Shown piece by piece: positions 1 through 5,755 of a stretch of DNA of 6,289 bases. Below the pieces are notes generated by a model that did no database searches, was not told where the DNA came from, and was given only the letters and a program-made list of their open reading frames with translations. Made by a program: the position numbers and the translations under genes. Source of the DNA: Caldilineaceae bacterium (lineage in GTDB: Bacteria; Chloroflexota; Anaerolineae; Caldilineales; Caldilineaceae); assembly GCA_024643705.1 (NCBI GenBank), contig JAHEML010000181.1:916-7204 (forward strand). The letters run 5' to 3'. Numbering within the stretch: the stretch's first letter is position 1; every line of letters starts with the position of its first letter.

Positions 1-978
1 GGAACCGACACCAATGTCATTCTGATCGCTGCCACCAACCGCCCCGATATCCTGGACCCAGCCCTGCTGCGCCCTGGCCGCTTTGACCGACGTGTGACCA
101 TGGACAGGCCCGATCTTTCCGGGCGACGGGCGATTCTTGATGTGCATGTCAAGGGCAAACCTCTGGCCCCAGACGTAGACCTGGACTTGATCGCCCGCCA
201 GACCCCTGGCTTTGTGGGCGCAGACATCGAGAATCTGGTCAACGAATCCGCCATCCTGGCAGCCCGACGCAATCGGCGTTCCATCACCATGGCGGATATG
301 CAGGAATCTATCGAACGCATCGCCATGGGTGGCCCCGAACGGCACAGCCGATTGATCAATCTCAAAGAACGGGAAATAGTCGCCTATCACGAAGCAGGTC
401 ATGCGATTGCTATCCACCTGCTCGAACGCACCGATCCCCTGCGCAAAGTGACGATTGTGCCCCGAGGCGATTCCTTGGGCCTCACGCTCAGCGTACCCGA
501 AGCCGACCACTATCTCAACTCACGATCCTATTTTCTGGACAGGATCGTCGTCTCCCTGGGCGGGCGAGTGGCCGAAGAACTGGTCTTCGGAGACATGACC
601 GATGGCGCCAGCGGAGATATCAAAAAGGTGACCCAAATGGCCCGTGCTATGGTTACCCGCTATGGCATGAGCGAGAAATTGGGGCCGTTACAGTTTGGCA
701 CGCAAAACGAGAACCTCTTCCTGGGACGTGAAATCTCGGAGCAGCGCGATTACAGCGAAGAAGTGGCCGAACAGGTGGACGAAGAAGTGCGCAGCATTGT
801 GGACAATGCCTACAAGCGTGCCCGGTCGCTGATCGCTGCCCACCGCTCCCAACTGGATGCTGTGGCCAAGGCGCTGCTTGAACACGAGACCCTGCTGGCA
901 GAAGAATTTGTGGCGGTCTTTGAAGGGCGCGCCACAGCCGACGATCTGCCTGATCCCCTGGCTCCTGCGCCTGCATAG
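1..978 (+). CDS. ftsH: ATP-dependent zinc metalloprotease FtsH, C-terminal part (5' end outside window)
   Basis: FtsH is a membrane-anchored hexameric AAA+ protease that degrades misfolded membrane proteins and short-lived regulators. The frame is open from base 1, so the N-terminal membrane segments and Walker motifs lie outside the window; 325 residues remain. Counting from base 1, the fragment starts in the AAA+ second region of homology, with sensor-1 asparagine N13 (in AATNRPD) and the RPGRFDR motif carrying the two arginine fingers R24 and R27. The AAA+ lid follows (GFVGADIENLVNESAILAARR, about 39-59). The M41 peptidase domain begins near residue 117. Its HEAGH zinc site is at 130-134 (bases 388-402), and the third zinc ligand is probably D206 in the TDGASGD stretch. 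FLGREIS and the YSEEVAEQVDEEV helix are typical M41 elements. The tail ends in a Pro/Ala-rich segment after the conserved EEF region. All visible catalytic residues are intact. A strong terminator follows 68 bases after the stop, so this is the last gene of its transcript. Confidence 0.97.
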   Translation, partial: GTDTNVILIAATNRPDILDPALLRPGRFDRRVTMDRPDLSGRRAILDVHVKGKPLAPDVDLDLIARQTPGFVGADIENLVNESAILAARRNRRSITMADMQESIERIAMGGPERHSRLINLKEREIVAYHEAGHAIAIHLLERTDPLRKVTIVPRGDSLGLTLSVPEADHYLNSRSYFLDRIVVSLGGRVAEELVFGDMTDGASGDIKKVTQMARAMVTRYGMSEKLGPLQFGTQNENLFLGREISEQRDYSEEVAEQVDEEVRSIVDNAYKRARSLIAAHRSQLDAVAKALLEHETLLAEEFVAVFEGRATADDLPDPLAPAPA

Positions 979-1046
979 AGTTCCGCAGCAGGTCCGCGGC
1001 TCATCAGTCGGGCGAAATGACGATAAAGATGATGAGTTGATGAGAG

Positions 1047-1076
1047 GCCGATCACGCATTGTGATCGGCTTTTCTT
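1047..1076 (+). terminator. Intrinsic terminator of ftsH
   Basis: A perfect 9-bp stem (GCCGATCAC at 1047-1055, GTGATCGGC at 1061-1069) with the 5-base loop GCATT is followed by TTTTCTT. A G-T and an A-T pair can extend the stem outward. It lies 68 bases after the ftsH stop and has the classic form of a rho-independent terminator. A second weak 5-bp hairpin (AGCCG/CGGCT, 1079-1092) follows at once and may act as a backup. Confidence 0.9.
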
Positions 1077-1161
1077 ATAGCCGACAACGGCTTCTCAAAC
1101 ACCTAAACCTCGCCAACGTCAATTATTTGCACGGTTTTTCCGCAAACACCCTCATGAAACA

Positions 1162-1190
1162 TTGACAAAATATAGGTTTTACGCAATACT
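1162..1190 (+). promoter_or_regulatory. Candidate sigma70-type promoter upstream of the Rieske gene
   Basis: TTGACA (1162-1167) matches the -35 consensus fully. After a 17-base spacer comes AATACT (1185-1190), which matches four of six -10 positions including the key A2 and final T. Transcription would start near 1197 and run through the inverted repeat and palindromic element into the Rieske gene, giving a leader of about 350 bases, or it could make a separate short RNA. It lies after the ftsH terminator, so an independent promoter is expected somewhere here. The call rests on motif match only. Confidence 0.5.
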
Positions 1191-1245
1191 GATCCCATTG
1201 CGCACTTGTTGACCAACGAGGCCAATCGCCGGTAAAAGAGACACA

Positions 1246-1286
1246 ATTCACACGGATCGATTTTGTGGAAATCGATCCGTGTGAAT
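1246..1286. repeat. Perfect 18-bp inverted repeat (hairpin)
   Basis: The arm ATTCACACGGATCGATTT (1246-1263) and its exact reverse complement (1269-1286) flank the 5-base spacer TGTGG. An 18-bp perfect stem is far beyond chance. No T-tract follows on the plus strand, and on the minus strand the stem is not followed by a run of T either, so it does not look like an ordinary intrinsic terminator. Options are a structured leader element, a REP/MITE-like dispersed palindrome, or a large dyad operator. It begins about 50 bases downstream of the candidate transcription start. Confidence 0.85.
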
Positions 1287-1371
1287 CCATATAATTGGTG
1301 ACTGTTCGCTTTTCTTTGCAGCTTCGCGGCACGATTCTCGGAATCAATTCACCTAAATTGTTGCTGGTTAT

Positions 1372-1439
1372 CGTAGGGCGGCTTTCCATAGCCGCCTAGT
1401 GGGAAACCGAGTAATGGCAGGTAAAAAACCTGCCCTACG
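1372..1439. repeat. Composite palindromic element (68 bp, two hairpins inside 8-bp terminal inverted repeats)
   Basis: The outer ends CGTAGGGC (1372-1379) and GCCCTACG (1432-1439) are exact reverse complements. Two internal hairpins share bases with these ends: GGCGGCT/AGCCGCC with a 6-base loop (1377-1396) and GGCAGGT/ACCTGCC with a 5-base A loop (1416-1434). The left end and the inverted right end match at 10 of 13 positions, as if they were diverged copies of one unit. This is the form of a REP/BIME or MITE-type miniature element that could be mobilised in trans. No transposase and no clear target duplication is visible. Confidence 0.7.
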
Positions 1440-1544
1440 CTGCCATCATGTGTTTGGAAATGCCTATTTTGAACCAAATCAATACCGCGCCGGCCAACTC
1501 AATCATCACCGGGTTGATCTGTATAGTTACAACGGAACACGAAA

Positions 1545-2663
1545 ATGATACCGAATCAGTGGTATGCCATCGCAGAAAGCAAGGAAATTAAGAGCGGCAA
1601 AGTGACCCCTCTGCGCCGGATCGGTGAGGATTTGGTCTTGTGGCGGGATGATATGGGCAAGCTATCGTGTATGCTCGACCTCTGTCCCCACCGGGGTGCA
1701 GCCCTCAGCCGGGGCAAACTCGTGGACGGCTGCATCGAATGCCCGTTTCATGGCTTCCGCTATGACGCAGAAGGTCAAGGCACATTCATTCCGGCCAACG
1801 GGGTCAACGCCGAAGTGCCGAAGGTTTTTCGCGTACAGACCTACACAGTGCGGGAAGAACATGGCTTCGTCTGGCTCTGGTACGGGGAAAAACGAGAGAA
1901 CTATCCGCCCCTGCCCTTCTATGACGATCTGAACGATTCCTTCGTGTACGGTTCCGTGGCCGTCCACTGGAAGTCGCATTACACCCGCTCCATCGAAAAC
2001 CAGCTCGATGTATCCCACCTGCCCTTTATCCACAAAAACACGATTGGGCGAGGCAACCGCACCCTGGTCAATGGGCCATATGTCACACTGGAAAACGATA
2101 CAATTTCTGTCTGGGTGGACAACCGGACAGACGACGGCACGCCGCCCACCAAACCAACAAAAATGCCCATGCCCGCGCGTCCACCCCTGCTGATTTTCAA
2201 GTTTCCCAACATTTGGCAAAATCGCCTGGGTGACGATTTTCGCATTGTGGCCGCCTTTGCCCCCATCGATGATGAAAACTCCATGGTCTACGTGCGCACC
2301 TACCAACGGGTGAAGCGAGCCACCCGCCTGCGCTGGTGGATGGCCCAACTTACCTCTCAGTTCAACCGGGTGGTGCTGCGGGAAGATCAGCGGGTGGTAG
2401 AAACCCAGCGCCCCAAAATTGCCGGGCTGGACATCGGAGAACGATTCATCCCCGGAGACCGACCCATCGCTCTCTTTCTCATCCACCGCCGCGCTCTCAT
2501 CCAGGCTGCGGAGAAGGGTATCAGCCTCTCTGCCGGGCAAGAAGTGGTGGCCGCGGCGGATGCTCAGATTGATTGGAGCGTAGCCGAGGATGGGGAGATT
2601 CACCCCAACCTCCCCTACGATCTGCTGCGACGATCCCGCCAAACGCCGATCTCCAACAACTAA
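1545..2663 (+). CDS. Rieske [2Fe-2S] non-heme iron oxygenase, alpha subunit
   Basis: This 372-residue protein has the two-domain plan of ring-hydroxylating or demethylating Rieske oxygenases. The N-terminal Rieske domain carries the cluster ligands C47-x-H49 and C66-x2-H69 (CPHRG and CPFHGF). The catalytic domain carries E151-x3-D155-x2-H158-x4-H163, giving the bridging aspartate and the two histidines of the mononuclear Fe(II) site. D281 in REDQRVVETQ is the likely carboxylate ligand, as in the VanA/pheophorbide-oxygenase branch. These enzymes insert O2 into a substrate using electrons from a ferredoxin or reductase in the cytoplasm; the substrate cannot be told from sequence. No reductase, ferredoxin or beta subunit gene is adjacent, so electrons must come from elsewhere. 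The ATG at 1545 places MIPNQWYAIAES at the usual family N-terminus; only a weak GGA precedes it by 8 bases. No terminator directly follows the stop. The nearest is at 2779-2805. Confidence 0.93.
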   Translation: MIPNQWYAIAESKEIKSGKVTPLRRIGEDLVLWRDDMGKLSCMLDLCPHRGAALSRGKLVDGCIECPFHGFRYDAEGQGTFIPANGVNAEVPKVFRVQTYTVREEHGFVWLWYGEKRENYPPLPFYDDLNDSFVYGSVAVHWKSHYTRSIENQLDVSHLPFIHKNTIGRGNRTLVNGPYVTLENDTISVWVDNRTDDGTPPTKPTKMPMPARPPLLIFKFPNIWQNRLGDDFRIVAAFAPIDDENSMVYVRTYQRVKRATRLRWWMAQLTSQFNRVVLREDQRVVETQRPKIAGLDIGERFIPGDRPIALFLIHRRALIQAAEKGISLSAGQEVVAAADAQIDWSVAEDGEIHPNLPYDLLRRSRQTPISNN

Positions 2664-2691
2664 AGTCGGCAAAAAACAGACCAGTCCCCAT

Positions 2692-2720
2692 TTGCTTTTT
2701 CCGGAGATTGCGTCTATACT
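2692..2720 (+). promoter_or_regulatory. Candidate sigma70-type promoter of the DEAD-box helicase gene
   Basis: TTGCTT (2692-2697) and TATACT (2715-2720) are separated by exactly 17 bases, matching four of six and five of six consensus positions. The predicted start is near 2727, giving a leader of about 200 bases before the helicase ATG. It lies 28 bases after the Rieske stop, so the helicase probably has its own transcript. Confidence 0.65.
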
Positions 2721-2726
2721 TGCATG

Positions 2727-2925
2727 TCGCGATCGGACTTCGATCGCTGAAAATTCGTTTTGTATTTCCAGATGGTTGCCCGACCAACAATCGGTCGGGT
2801 TTTTTGTTGCGACAGAATGGCTCTTGTAGTGTGGGAATGGGCTGGCTGTGACGCAACAAAGGGATGGCCTGAAAAGGCCAGGCGACACAGCGGAACCCGC
2901 AAGACACAAGCAGGAGCATACTGAC
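2727..2925 (+). promoter_or_regulatory. Structured 5' leader of the DEAD-box helicase mRNA
   Basis: From the predicted start, the leader holds a stem-loop almost at the 5' end (GCGATCG/CGATCGC, 2729-2747), an intrinsic terminator (2779-2805), and a 6-bp hairpin with a GAAA tetraloop (TGGCCT/AGGCCA, 2865-2880). It ends in a Shine-Dalgarno (AGGAG, 2912-2916) nine bases before the ATG. GCTCTTG (2820-2826) can pair with CAGGAGC (2911-2917), which would hide the Shine-Dalgarno. TTTGTTGCG (2803-2811) can pair with CGCAACAAA (2852-2860). Long regulated leaders are known for cold-shock helicases such as E. coli csdA. The regulatory reading here is inference; the pairings are seen directly. It matches no riboswitch family I recognise. 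Confidence 0.5.
2779..2805 (+). terminator. Intrinsic terminator between the Rieske and helicase genes, within the helicase leader
   Basis: CCCGACC (2779-2785) and GGTCGGG (2793-2799) form a perfect GC-rich 7-bp stem with loop AACAATC, followed by six T (2800-2805). It can end Rieske transcripts 140 bases after that stop. It also lies downstream of the candidate helicase promoter, so transcripts from there must read through it or stop after about 80 bases. Confidence 0.8.
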
Positions 2926-4563
2926 ATGAGCAACGAATTTGATCGACTGAATCTACGCGCCGAATTGGTACAAGCCGTAACCGACGAAGGCTACACTGAG
3001 CCGACGCCTATCCAGGCCGCTGTTATCCCCGTCCTCCTCTCTGGCAAAGATGTAATCGGCCAGGCCCAGACCGGAACAGGCAAAACCGCCGCATTCTCCC
3101 TGCCCCTCTTGCAGGCAATCGAGCCGGGTCTTGGCCCGGTGCAAGGGTTGATTTTGACCCCTACTCGTGAGCTGGCGATGCAGGTCTCCCAGGCTATCTT
3201 CACATATGGCAAACACATGGATGCGCGGGTTTTGGCCGTCTACGGCGGACAACCCTATGCCCGCCAGATTTCCCGCCTGAACAAAGGTGTGGATATTGTG
3301 GTCGGCACCCCAGGCCGCTTGCTCGACCTCATCCAGCGCAAATCGTTAGACCTGAGCCAAATACGGGTGCTGGTGCTGGACGAAGCCGACGAGATGTTGA
3401 GCATGGGCTTCATCGAAGACATTGAAACCATCCTGGCCGAAACCCCCGCCGACCGCCAGACAGCCCTCTTCTCGGCCACTGTGCCGCCGGAGATTCGCCG
3501 TTTGGCCGATGGTTATATGCGTAAACCCCAATCTGTCAGCATCGAGCGCGCTCAACTTACTGTCGCATCCACCGACCAGCGCTACTACCTGGTCAACGAG
3601 AGCGACAAAGTGGCCGCGCTGACCCGCCTGCTCGAAGTTGAAGAGATCAGCCGCGCCCTCGTCTTTGCCCGCACCCGGGTGGGCACGGGCGATCTGGCAA
3701 GCCAACTCTCTGCATTGGGCTACCCTGCCGAAGCCCTGCATGGGGACATGGGCCAGGATGAACGGGAGCAGGTGTTGGCCCGCTTTCGGGGTGATCGGGT
3801 GAATGTGCTGGTCGCCACGGATGTGGCCGCGCGAGGGTTGGATATCGACGACATTTCCCACGTTTTCAACTTCGACTTACCCCCCAACCCCGAAGTGTAC
3901 GTACACAGGGTGGGGCGCACAGGCCGGGCCGGCAAAAGCGGTGTGGCTGTCACCCTGCTAGCCCCGGCAGAGCTGTGGCGTTTACGCCGGATCGAGGGCT
4001 ACACCAAGCAACTGGTGGGCAAATCTACCCTGCCCACCGTCGCCGAGATCGTCGCTCGGCGCGAGACTCTGTTGCTGCAAAAAGTCGGTGTTTGGTTGAA
4101 CCGGGATCGTGCCCGTCGCGAGCGGGAAATGGTGGAGCAGCTGGTTGCCGAAGGTCACGACCCCCTGGATGTGGCAGCAGCGGCGCTCAAACTGGCGAGC
4201 GGCACAGAAAGTGGTCGCCCGATTGCCCCAGTGCAGGAGGTACAAGAGGGTCGTTCTCGCAACAACCGTCAGGAACGCATGTCAGCGCCTCGCAGCCGCG
4301 GCCAACGCTGGTCCACCGATTCCCACGAGAAGGGGATGGTGCGCCTAAGTTTGAGCGCAGGCAAAGTGCAGGGGTTGCGGCCAAACGATATTGTCAGCGC
4401 CATTGCCCGTCATGCCCAGATTCCGGGCCGAGCCATTGGGGCTATCCACATCCGCCCCGAGCAGACATTCGTGGATGTGCCGGAGCATCTTGTTTCCAAG
4501 GTGCTTGATGGGCCATCCAGCTATCGCATTCATCGCAGCGATGTAACGGTCGAACGGGCGTAA
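2926..4563 (+). CDS. deaD: DEAD-box ATP-dependent RNA helicase, DeaD/CsdA type with DbpA-like RNA-binding domain
   Basis: This 545-residue cytoplasmic RNA helicase unwinds short RNA duplexes; relatives act in ribosome assembly, mRNA decay and cold adaptation. Every core motif is present: the Q motif (Q30 in TPIQ), Walker A AQTGTGKT (47-54), PTRELA (79-84), TPGR (128-131), DEAD (152-155), SAT (183-185), and in the second RecA domain ARGLD and HRVGRTGR (327-334). After the core come a charged helical region, a basic Arg-rich linker (about 425-465), and a C-terminal DbpA-type RRM-like domain (about 470-542), seen in LRPNDIVSAIARHAQIPGRAIGAI and TFVDVPEHL. That order is typical of DeaD/CsdA rather than the short RhlE type. 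I chose the ATG at 2926 because AGGAG lies nine bases upstream and MSNEFDRLNL fits the family start. The frame stays open upstream to a GTG at 2848, but that part is leader. The gene ends 30 bases before a bidirectional terminator. Confidence 0.96.
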   Translation: MSNEFDRLNLRAELVQAVTDEGYTEPTPIQAAVIPVLLSGKDVIGQAQTGTGKTAAFSLPLLQAIEPGLGPVQGLILTPTRELAMQVSQAIFTYGKHMDARVLAVYGGQPYARQISRLNKGVDIVVGTPGRLLDLIQRKSLDLSQIRVLVLDEADEMLSMGFIEDIETILAETPADRQTALFSATVPPEIRRLADGYMRKPQSVSIERAQLTVASTDQRYYLVNESDKVAALTRLLEVEEISRALVFARTRVGTGDLASQLSALGYPAEALHGDMGQDEREQVLARFRGDRVNVLVATDVAARGLDIDDISHVFNFDLPPNPEVYVHRVGRTGRAGKSGVAVTLLAPAELWRLRRIEGYTKQLVGKSTLPTVAEIVARRETLLLQKVGVWLNRDRARREREMVEQLVAEGHDPLDVAAAALKLASGTESGRPIAPVQEVQEGRSRNNRQERMSAPRSRGQRWSTDSHEKGMVRLSLSAGKVQGLRPNDIVSAIARHAQIPGRAIGAIHIRPEQTFVDVPEHLVSKVLDGPSSYRIHRSDVTVERA

Positions 4564-4593
4564 CGACCCTCCGGTCGAATCAAGTTGTAAAGC

Positions 4594-4639
4594 AAAAAAG
4601 AGAGGAGCATCGGAAAATTCCGATGCTCCTCTCTTTTTT
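4594..4639. terminator. Bidirectional intrinsic terminator between convergent genes
   Basis: The arms at 4594-4615 and 4618-4639 are perfect 22-base reverse complements centred on 4616-4617. The core is GAGAGGAGCATCGG pairing with CCGATGCTCCTCTC, with six A on the left and six T on the right. Read on either strand, it is a GC-containing stem followed by a T-tract, so it can stop the helicase transcript (+) and the desaturase transcript (-). Confidence 0.95.
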
Positions 4640-4663
4640 GCCAGTTGGCTTTGCTCCATAAGA

Positions 4664-5716
4664 TTAGGTGCTGGACAGGCGCGCTTCGCGGAAGGTGACC
4701 AAACGGCGCCGCTTCTCTTCCCACAACACAAGCGACATGGTCTTCAGGCTTTGGCCCAGAGTCAAATGAACTACCTCTTGCAAAGCCGGGTTCTCGTCGT
4801 GGCAGGCTTGCAGCCGATAATTGGGGATGCGCGGGCTGAGGTGATGGATATGATGGAAGCCGATATTGCCGGTGAACCATTGCAGGATACGGGGTAGTTT
4901 GTAATACGAGCTACCGTGCATGGCAGCCAGGGTATAGTCCCACTCTTGGGTATATTCCCAATAGGTGCGCTCGAACTGGTGTTGCACGTAGAACATCCAT
5001 GTGCCCACGCTGGATGAAATAATCGTGATGGGCAGTTGAATCAGTAGCATGGCTTGCCAGCCGATCAGCCAAGCGATTGTGCCGTACACCAGCAGCAACG
5101 CCACATTGGTCCACCAGACCGATGCCCGCTCGTGGCGCTTCCACTTGTCCTGACCGGGCATGGCAAAACGCTGGAGCAGAATAAAGTTAACAGCGGGCGC
5201 GATCACAAAGAGGAAGAAGGGGTTGCGGAAGATGCGGTAGACCAATTTCTTGCTCTTGGGTGCGCTCTGATATTCGTCCACTGTCAGCGTCCAAATGTCG
5301 CCAATGCCTCTTTCTTCCAACTGCGCGTGGTGAGCGTGATGGATGGCATGGCTTTTGCGCCAGTAGAGATAGGGGGTAAAGGTGAAAAGACTGCACACGG
5401 TTCCCACCGCATGATTAAAGCGCTTGGCTTTGAAAAAAGAGCCGTGGCCACAGTCGTGTTGAATGATGAAAACCCGCACGGTAAACCCTGCCGCGGGCAG
5501 TGCCAGCAGGAGCGTGAGCCAATAGCCCACCGAGAGGCTAACGTACATCAGCACCCACGTGATCAGCAGCCCTCCGAACGAATTGATGATCTGCCAAACG
5601 GCTTTATTCACATCGGGTTGATGATATTGGGCAACCAACTTGCGCCAATTGGCATAGGGCGTGTTCGGGGTCTCTGTGGTTTTGTTCGTTTTTGTCGTTT
5701 GCATGACTGGTGTCAT
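4664..5716 (-). CDS. Membrane fatty acid desaturase (Bacillus Des-like acyl-lipid desaturase)
   Basis: This 350-residue integral membrane diiron enzyme introduces a cis double bond into acyl chains using O2 and reduced ferredoxin or flavodoxin, raising membrane fluidity. It has the three histidine boxes of the family: HDCGH (87-91), HAIHH (123-127, extended as HAIHHAHH) and HHIHH (288-292). Hydrophobic stretches at about 45-86, 180-195 and 205-245 fit the usual four membrane crossings with the boxes on the cytoplasmic side. The segments GDIWTLTVDEY, YRIFRNPF, YVQHQFE, GSSYYKLP and LQWFTGNIGFHHIHHLSPRIPNY closely resemble my recollection of the B. subtilis delta-5 desaturase Des, but regiospecificity cannot be read from sequence. 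The ATG at 5714-5716 has GAAGAG close upstream and an AGGA further off; a second in-frame ATG lies at 5704. The gene ends just before the shared terminator and begins 39 bases after the AlkD-like stop, suggesting one operon. No DesK/DesR-type regulator is in the window. Confidence 0.95.
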   Translation of the reverse strand: MTPVMQTTKTNKTTETPNTPYANWRKLVAQYHQPDVNKAVWQIINSFGGLLITWVLMYVSLSVGYWLTLLLALPAAGFTVRVFIIQHDCGHGSFFKAKRFNHAVGTVCSLFTFTPYLYWRKSHAIHHAHHAQLEERGIGDIWTLTVDEYQSAPKSKKLVYRIFRNPFFLFVIAPAVNFILLQRFAMPGQDKWKRHERASVWWTNVALLLVYGTIAWLIGWQAMLLIQLPITIISSSVGTWMFYVQHQFERTYWEYTQEWDYTLAAMHGSSYYKLPRILQWFTGNIGFHHIHHLSPRIPNYRLQACHDENPALQEVVHLTLGQSLKTMSLVLWEEKRRRLVTFREARLSST

Positions 5717-5755
5717 AATCTCTTCAAATTCCTTTTGGTTAGGTTTTCACACATT

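Larger units (their letters stand above)
1077..1544. other. Gene-free intergenic stretch between ftsH and the Rieske oxygenase gene
   Basis: I find no convincing coding frame on either strand. The stretch is visibly more AT-rich than its flanking genes. It holds a candidate promoter (1162-1190), a perfect long inverted repeat (1246-1286) and a composite palindromic element (1372-1439), each listed separately. Between the last two, GGTGA (1297-1301) can pair with TCACC (1349-1353) around a GATTC/GAATC hairpin (1333-1345), but these stems are short enough to be chance. The final 100 bases before the Rieske start show no strong promoter. TATAGT at 1522-1527 could be a -10 box, but it has no good -35. 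Confidence 0.6.

Noticed and set aside
1123..1389. Minus-strand frame of 88 codons in the ftsH-Rieske intergenic region
   Set aside because: It runs through the palindromic element and the 18-bp inverted repeat and has no recognisable domain or convincing ribosome binding site.
1246..1439. CRISPR array or attachment site in the repeat-rich intergenic region
   Set aside because: The repeats are inverted and unlike each other. There are no regularly spaced direct repeats, and no integrase or tRNA gene is present.
1522..1527. TATAGT as a -10 box directly before the Rieske ATG
   Set aside because: No acceptable -35 hexamer lies 16-18 bases upstream, so it is not listed as a promoter, although it cannot be excluded.
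2731..2785. Possible antiterminator pairing between GATCGG (5' stem-loop) and CCGACC (terminator left arm)
   Set aside because: Only four contiguous pairs plus one after a mismatch form; this is much weaker than either the 5' hairpin or the terminator stem.
2848..2925. Upstream GTG start adding 26 residues to the helicase
   Set aside because: The extension covers leader hairpins and is polar, repeat-like nonsense relative to the family. The ATG at 2926 has AGGAG at ideal spacing and fits the normal N-terminus.
1662..2933. Long minus-strand open frame (over 400 codons) antisense to the Rieske gene
   Set aside because: It has no recognisable domain, and it is fully explained as the mirror of a GC-rich coding sequence whose plus frame has every Rieske and iron-site motif.
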